Shown here piece by piece: positions 59,852 through 64,000 of a stretch of DNA of 64,000 nt. The notes under the pieces were generated by a model. The model was not told the DNA's origin and ran no database searches. It worked only from the letters and a program-made list of their open reading frames with translations. Made by a program: the position numbers and the translations under genes. Position 1 is the stretch's first letter; each line of letters opens with the position of its first letter. This DNA is from CAZALT01 sp964485515 (GTDB lineage: Bacteria > Actinomycetota > Acidimicrobiia > Acidimicrobiales > Acidimicrobilacustridaceae), in NCBI GenBank assembly GCA_964485515.1, contig CAZALT010000003.1, forward strand, positions 1 to 64,000, written 5' to 3'.

Positions 59852-59866
59852 GAGAACGTAGTTCTC
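59852..59866. promoter_or_regulatory. GAGAAC-GTA-GTTCTC palindrome
   Basis: A perfect 15-bp palindrome about 50 bp upstream of the luciferase-like gene start. It shares the AAC-N3-GTTCT core with 31973-31989 and 51979-51991. It is a likely operator for the oxidoreductase-CoA transferase pair. Confidence 0.55.
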
Positions 59867-59910
59867 CGTAGAGCGTAACGATGATCTCGCGTGGTGTCGA
59901 ACCGCTGCCG

Positions 59911-60010
59911 NNNNNNNNNNNNNNNNNNNNNNNNNNNNNNNNNNNNNNNNNNNNNNNNNNNNNNNNNNNNNNNNNNNNNNNNNNNNNNNNNNNNNNNNNN
60001 NNNNNNNNNN
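59911..60010. other. Scaffold gap of 100 N, flanks not repeated
   Basis: A probable true gap between the end of the DUF35-thiolase gene and the promoter of the luciferase-like gene. Its real size is unknown. Confidence 0.9.
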
Positions 60011-61691
60011 CGTCGCGTTGGAGGAGGAGCACGCCGGACGGGGTGCCGCCTCCGCTGGTGACGACCGCGGTCTTGGCGTCGGCCACCTGGCGCTCGCCCG
60101 CGTCGTGGCGCAACTGGAGCACCGCCTCGTGGATGAACCCGTACCCGTGGGTGCGCCCCTCCGAGAGCTGACCGCCGTGCGGGTTCACCGGCAGCTTGCC
60201 GCCGAGGGCGATCGTGCGGCCCTCGTCGATCCAGTCCTTCGCCTCGCCGAGCCCGCAGAACCCGAGGCCCTCGAGCCACGAGATGGCGTTGAACGAGAAG
60301 CCGTCGTAGACGAGGGCGAGGTCGACGTCGTCGGGGGTGAGCGACGAGCGGGTCCACAGGTGCTTGGACTGGCCGAGCACCTGGGGCTCGTGGGTCACCA
60401 CGTCCTGATCCCACGAGAGCCGTTCGAGGATCTGCGTACCCACCGACTCGATGCGGATCGCCTTGTGCGGGAGATCACCGGCGACGTCGGCAGCCGAGAC
60501 GATCACGGCGATGGACGAATCGCAGGGCACGTCGCAGTCGTACAGGCCGAACGGCGTCGAGATCATGCGGGCCGACAGGTAGTCGTCCATGGTCATCGGG
60601 TCGCGGTAGATGGCGTGCTCGTTGCGTCCGGCACCCACGCGGTCGTTGATGGCGATGTAGCCGAACAGCTCCCGGGTGGCGCCGTACTTCTTCATGTACT
60701 GGCTGGCGTTGAGGCCGATCCACGTGGACGGCGACATGGCGCCGAACGGGGCCCGCCACTCGTAGAACGGGCCCGACACCCGCGGGTTCGAGGGCGGGAA
60801 GAGCCCCAGCGCGGCGTTGGTGGACTCCCACACGGTGCGCACGCACAGCACGTGACGGCACAGGCCGGCCGAGATCGCGAGCATGGCGGCCATGATCGAA
60901 CCACCGGGACCGGGCAGCTCCATGCCGCCGTTGATCCACGTCGGGTGGAGTCGCAGCGCGTCCTCGAGGGCGCTGGCACCCCCTTCGCTCATCCCCATCG
61001 GGCCGGGACCCGGATAGGTCGAGATGCCGTCGATGTCGCTCGGGTCGAGGCCCGCATCGGCGATGGCCTTGAGCGACGCGTCGACGGCGAGTGCCAGGGG
61101 GTCCTGCATCAGCCGGCGCCCGATGGCCGACCGGCCGATGCCCGAAAGCACGCTGTCGTGCTCGAAGCGCCTGGTCGTCAACGGGGCGCGGGGCGTCGGG
61201 ATGTGGGGACCTTCGACGATGCCGTCGACGTCGGGCTCGCCGGCGAAGTCACCGGTGACCGGGGCGAACAGCGGGATCCACACATCCTCGTGCTGCTCGA
61301 AGTGCACGGCGACGCGTTGGCCGACGTGCACGTCCTCGGGCGCGATGCCGGTGATGTTGGTGGTGAAGTTGACGCCCGGTGCGCCGTCGATCGACACGTT
61401 GGCCACCGCATAGGGCGGCGGGAACCCGGGAAGCCACTGCTGGTAGCTGACGCTGACGCCGATGACCGTGGCCGTCCCGGGCACGACGCGGTGCTCGATC
61501 GCGGTGCTGTGACAGGCCGGGCAGACCGGCGACGGAGGCATCGTGTAGGTGTCGCAGTCGGCGCACGCCTGGATGCGGAGCTTGCCGTCGGCGCCCGAGA
61601 CCCAGAACCACTCGTTGAACGGGGTGATCTGGGGGAGGGGGCGGACGGGTCCGGATGCTTCGGGTGTCTCGGTCGTTCCGTCGCCGGTCAT
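60011..61691 (-). CDS. DUF35 OB-fold / thiolase-like fusion (ChsH2-Ltp2 type), 3' end in gap
   Basis: About 560 residues are visible from ATG 61691, which starts four bases after the SDR stop. Residues ~20-150 are a DUF35 protein: zinc ribbon IQACADCDTYTMPPSPVCPAC, then the OB fold (GTATVIGVSVSYQQWLPGFP). Residues ~165-560 are a lipid-transfer thiolase: SAIGRRLMQDPLALAVDASL, GISTYPGPG, CDVPCDSSIAVIVSAADVAG, YDGFSFNAISWLEGLGFCG and NPHGGQLSEGRTHGYGFIHE. In steroid side-chain breakdown, Ltp2 and the DUF35 domain of ChsH2 form a retro-aldolase from separate genes. Here both are one chain. The extreme C-terminus is missing. Confidence 0.88.
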
Positions 61692-61695
61692 GTGC

Positions 61696-62523
61696 CTAGA
61701 AGACGCTGCGCATGAAGCCGACGGCACCGGCGGCGGGCTCGTACGAGCCGGCCTGGCCCGACGCGAAGTAGCCGACGTCGGACACCACGGTGATGCCGGT
61801 GATCGCCGCGGCGGCCGGGCTGTTGATGAAGACCAGCGGGTAGGCCTGCTCGAGAGGTGTCGAGGCCTCGATGCCGAGGTCGTCGCGGTAGTCCTCGCCG
61901 AAGGTGAGCCAGGTCGACGCGTTGGCCTGAGCGAGCGGCGTGTTGGTGGGGCCGGGGAGGATGGCGTTGATGCGCACGCCCTTGCGCATGAACTCCATGG
62001 CCGAGCGGGCCACGTAGGCGCACACGGCGAGCTTGGACCACAGGTAGTCGCCCATGAGGTTGTCGCGGGCGTAGGCGGCGGCCTCCTCGAAGTCGGTGAT
62101 GTCGAGGTAGGGGTTGAGCTTCTCGAGGTTGTTCTCCCAGCCGAAGCCCGCGGCCGACGAGATGAAGCCGATGGCCGAGCCGGTCGGCAGGCGGTCCGCC
62201 GCGAAGAGCTGGTCGATCATGTAGCGGTGGCCGAGGAAGTTGATGCGTTCGATGCCGGGCGTGCCGTCGGCGACGCCGGCCGCCGAGAAGAGCGCGTCGA
62301 CGTTGCCGTCGAGCGCAGCCAGGGCCTCGTCGATCGACTCGGTCGAGGACATGTCGACGGGGATGAACGTGACGTCGTCACGCTCGACGGTGGCGCGGTC
62401 CATGACGGTGACCTTGGCCCCGGCGGCCAGCAGCACCTCGACGGCCGCGCCGCCCATGCCGGTGGCGCCGCCCACGACCAGGGCGTGGCGTCCGTCGTAT
62501 CGGAAGGCATCGAACAAGCTCAT
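61696..62523 (-). CDS. SDR, 3-alpha-hydroxysteroid dehydrogenase-like
   Basis: 275 aa from ATG 62523. RHALVVGGATGMGGAAVEVL, FSAAGVADGTPGIERINFLG, GFISSAAGFGWENNLEKLNP and the catalytic GDYLWSKLAVCAYVARSAME. The large insert before the catalytic Tyr and INAILPGPTNTPLAQANAST match the 3-alpha-hydroxysteroid dehydrogenase/carbonyl reductase type. The steroid link is inferred from family resemblance. A 10-bp tandem array lies directly upstream. Confidence 0.87.
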   Translation of the reverse strand: MSLFDAFRYDGRHALVVGGATGMGGAAVEVLLAAGAKVTVMDRATVERDDVTFIPVDMSSTESIDEALAALDGNVDALFSAAGVADGTPGIERINFLGHRYMIDQLFAADRLPTGSAIGFISSAAGFGWENNLEKLNPYLDITDFEEAAAYARDNLMGDYLWSKLAVCAYVARSAMEFMRKGVRINAILPGPTNTPLAQANASTWLTFGEDYRDDLGIEASTPLEQAYPLVFINSPAAAAITGITVVSDVGYFASGQAGSYEPAAGAVGFMRSVF

Positions 62524-62546
62524 CGGGATCGGTACTCCTGTGTTGG

Positions 62547-62596
62547 TTGCGAGTGGTTGCGAGTGGTTGCGAGTGATTGCGAGTGATTGCGAGTGG
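62547..62596. repeat. Five tandem copies of a 10-bp unit
   Basis: TTGCGAGTGG is repeated five times without spacing (62547-62596), two copies with a final A. The array lies 24 bases upstream of the SDR start. A 10-bp period equals one helical turn, so a protein could bind every copy on the same face. Slippage and variable copy number are expected. Confidence 0.85.
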
Positions 62597-62646
62597 TTGG
62601 TGGCCGAGGTCCTGCTGGTGGTCAGGAACCGGATGGGGGATGTGCG

Positions 62647-64000
62647 TCAGGCGACGACGCCGCGGATCTTGAGGTCGATGATGTCCTCTTCGCTCAGGCC
62701 GAGGCCGGCGAGGATGTCGTCGCCGTGCTCGTTGAACTCGGGGGCCCGGCTGGTCGTGGGCGGCGTCTCGTCGAACTGCACCGGAGCGGCAGCGAGCTTG
62801 AACGGGATGCCTCCGGCCGTCTCGGAATCGACGACGTAGCCGTTGGCGACCGACTGCGGGTCGGCGGCGGCTTCGAGGATGTCCTGGGCGATGATCCACT
62901 GACCGCTGAACGGTTCGAGGCGCTCGCGCCACTCCGCTGCTGTGCGGGCGCCGATGATGGACCGCACCTCCTGGGACGCCAGGCCCGAGTTCTCGGCCAG
63001 GGCGGGCTGGGTGGCGAACCGCTCGTCGGTGATGAGGTCGGGGCGTTCGAAGATGGTGCACGCCTCGGCCCAGTAGCGGAACGCCTGGAGGCACGAGAAC
63101 GACACGTAGGAGTCGTCCGAGGTCGGGTAGGTCCAGGTCAGCGGGTTGCCGATGGGGGCGTCGGATGCNNNNNNNNNNNNNNNNNNNNNNNNNNNNNNNN
63201 NNNNNNNNNNNNNNNNNNNNNNNNNNNNNNNNNNNNNNNNNNNNNNNNNNNNNNNNNNNNNNNNNNNNCGTCCGAGGTCGGGTAGGTCCAGGTCAGCGGG
63301 TTGCCGATGGGGGCGTCGGATGCGGGTGGCTTCATCGCCTCGCCCATCTGGAGAGAGAGGGCGAGCGCAGCGCCCATCGACCAGATGCCGGTGCTGAGGA
63401 GTGAGACGTCGACGACGGTCGCCTCGCCGGTGCGCTCGCGGTGATAGAGCGCGCCCATGATCCCGCCGGCGATGGTCATGGCCCCGATCGAGTCGCCGTA
63501 CGCCGGCCCCGGCGCCGACGGGACCTCGGGGAAGTTGTCCCGATTGGTGCCGCGCGACATGCCGGCACGGTGCCAGAACGCCAGGATGTCGTAGGCGCCC
63601 TTGTCGGCGTCAGGGCCCCGCTCGCCCTGGCCGGTTCCCCGGACGTAGATGATGTTCGGGTTCGCCGAGCGGATCTCGTCGACACCGATGCGGAGCTTCT
63701 CACGCACGCCGGGGAGCTTGTTGGTGAGGAACACGTCGCACTGGGCCGCGATCTTCTTGAGGATCTCGAGCCCGTCGTCGCTCGTGAGGTCGAGCCCGAT
63801 GCTCTTCTTGCCCCGGTTGGAGTGCTCGAGCAGGACATGCACCTGGGTCGTCATGAGGGCGACACCGCTGGACAGGAGTCCGCGCATGGCGTCGCCCCGC
63901 TCGACGTGCTCGACCTTGATGACCTCGGCACCCCAATCGGCCAGCAACGCCGACGCAGCCGGCACGAACGTGTGCTCGGCTACCTCGAGGACTCGGACAC
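62647..64000 (-). CDS. CaiB/BaiF-type CoA transferase, split by an artefactual gap and cut by the window edge
   Basis: The 5' end is beyond 64000 (the visible part begins VRVLEVAEHTFVPAASALLA). Then DWGAEVIKVEHVERGDAMRG, HSNRGKKSIGLDL, catalytic-Asp region KGAYDILAFWHRAG, and ERTGEATVVDVSLLSTGIWS. The frame enters 100 N flanked by identical 55-bp copies. Dropping 155 bases joins NPLTWTYPTSD to the downstream frame DSYVSFSCLQAFRYWAEACT, ending DIIDLKIRGVVA at 62647. The gene is therefore intact on the chromosome side seen here. It probably handles CoA esters in the same pathway as the SDR and thiolase downstream. Confidence 0.87.
63169..63268. other. Scaffold gap of 100 N with duplicated 55-bp flanks
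   Basis: 63114-63168 is identical to 63269-63323. Collapsing the copy restores the CoA transferase frame, which shows that no sequence is missing. Confidence 0.95.

Noticed and set aside
62547..62596. Possible CRISPR-like array
   Set aside because: The 10-bp units are directly tandem with no spacers, and no cas genes are present.
1..64000. tRNA, rRNA or riboswitch genes
   Set aside because: I found no cloverleaf-like sequence, rRNA segment or known riboswitch core by eye; short ones could be missed without a covariance search.

Overview
The window is high-GC DNA with dense, overlapping gene starts, many GTG/TTG starts and very G-rich ribosome binding sites (AGGGGGA). It carries F420-dependent luciferase-like oxidoreductases, paired acyl-CoA dehydrogenases, CaiB-type CoA transferases, many short-chain dehydrogenases, flavin monooxygenases, a P450 and a Rieske oxygenase. 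This points to an actinobacterium with a large catabolic repertoire, possibly of the Acidimicrobiia type; the class is inferred from gene content only. Seven blocks of exactly 100 N show that this is a scaffold. Four of them are flanked by identical 55-bp copies and look like contig overlaps that were never merged; the other three look like real gaps.

Layout. 1-7.2 kb is an accessory region: the start of a PLD/DUF3427-type helicase (runs off the left edge), a pRiA4b ORF-3-like gene, an AbiEi/AbiEii-type pair whose toxin gene carries an in-frame TGA, an ECF sigma factor with a membrane partner, a second nucleotidyltransferase pair, and a 461-aa protein. 7.5-9.3 kb is an amidohydrolase-TetR unit behind a 19-bp palindrome. 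9.4-15.4 kb is the most unusual part: an Rrf2/NsrR-like regulator coupled to a cupredoxin-multicopper oxidase, divergent from a three-domain fusion (truncated globin, ferredoxin, hemerythrin) that is followed by a P-type ATPase. 15.4-20.9 kb holds a secreted lipase, a fatty acid desaturase, a cold shock gene with terminator, a Baeyer-Villiger-type monooxygenase and nth. 21.1-24.6 kb is an alcohol dehydrogenase, flavin monooxygenase and hydrolase row that would take an alcohol to a ketone, then an ester, then hydrolysis products. 24.6-26.6 kb has a GIDE-LemA fusion and an RHH/Doc toxin-antitoxin pair.

26.8-46 kb is a catabolic block: a DapB-like oxidoreductase, aldehyde dehydrogenase, SDR and P450 with a divergent TetR, a Rieske oxygenase with an NTF2-fold partner and a divergent monooxygenase, a cyclase, an amidohydrolase, SDRs, an acyl-CoA ligase and a fused 2-oxoacid dehydrogenase E1. 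46-64 kb adds acyl-CoA dehydrogenases (one single, one alpha/beta-like pair), two luciferase-like oxidoreductases, a TauD-type dioxygenase, a PanE-like reductase, another ligase, a TetR, two CaiB-type CoA transferases (one cut by the right edge) and a DUF35-thiolase fusion. The mix of ligases, acyl-CoA dehydrogenases, the DUF35-Ltp2-like fusion, oxygenases and hydroxysteroid-type SDRs suits breakdown of a steroid- or terpenoid-like compound, but no single substrate can be named.

Non-coding structure is rich. There are palindromic operators, a shared AAC-N3-GTTCT motif in front of three catabolic units, near-leaderless promoters, a family of intergenic hairpins built on CTGGCTGGGA, a 10-bp tandem array, and a CCCGA pentamer repeat.
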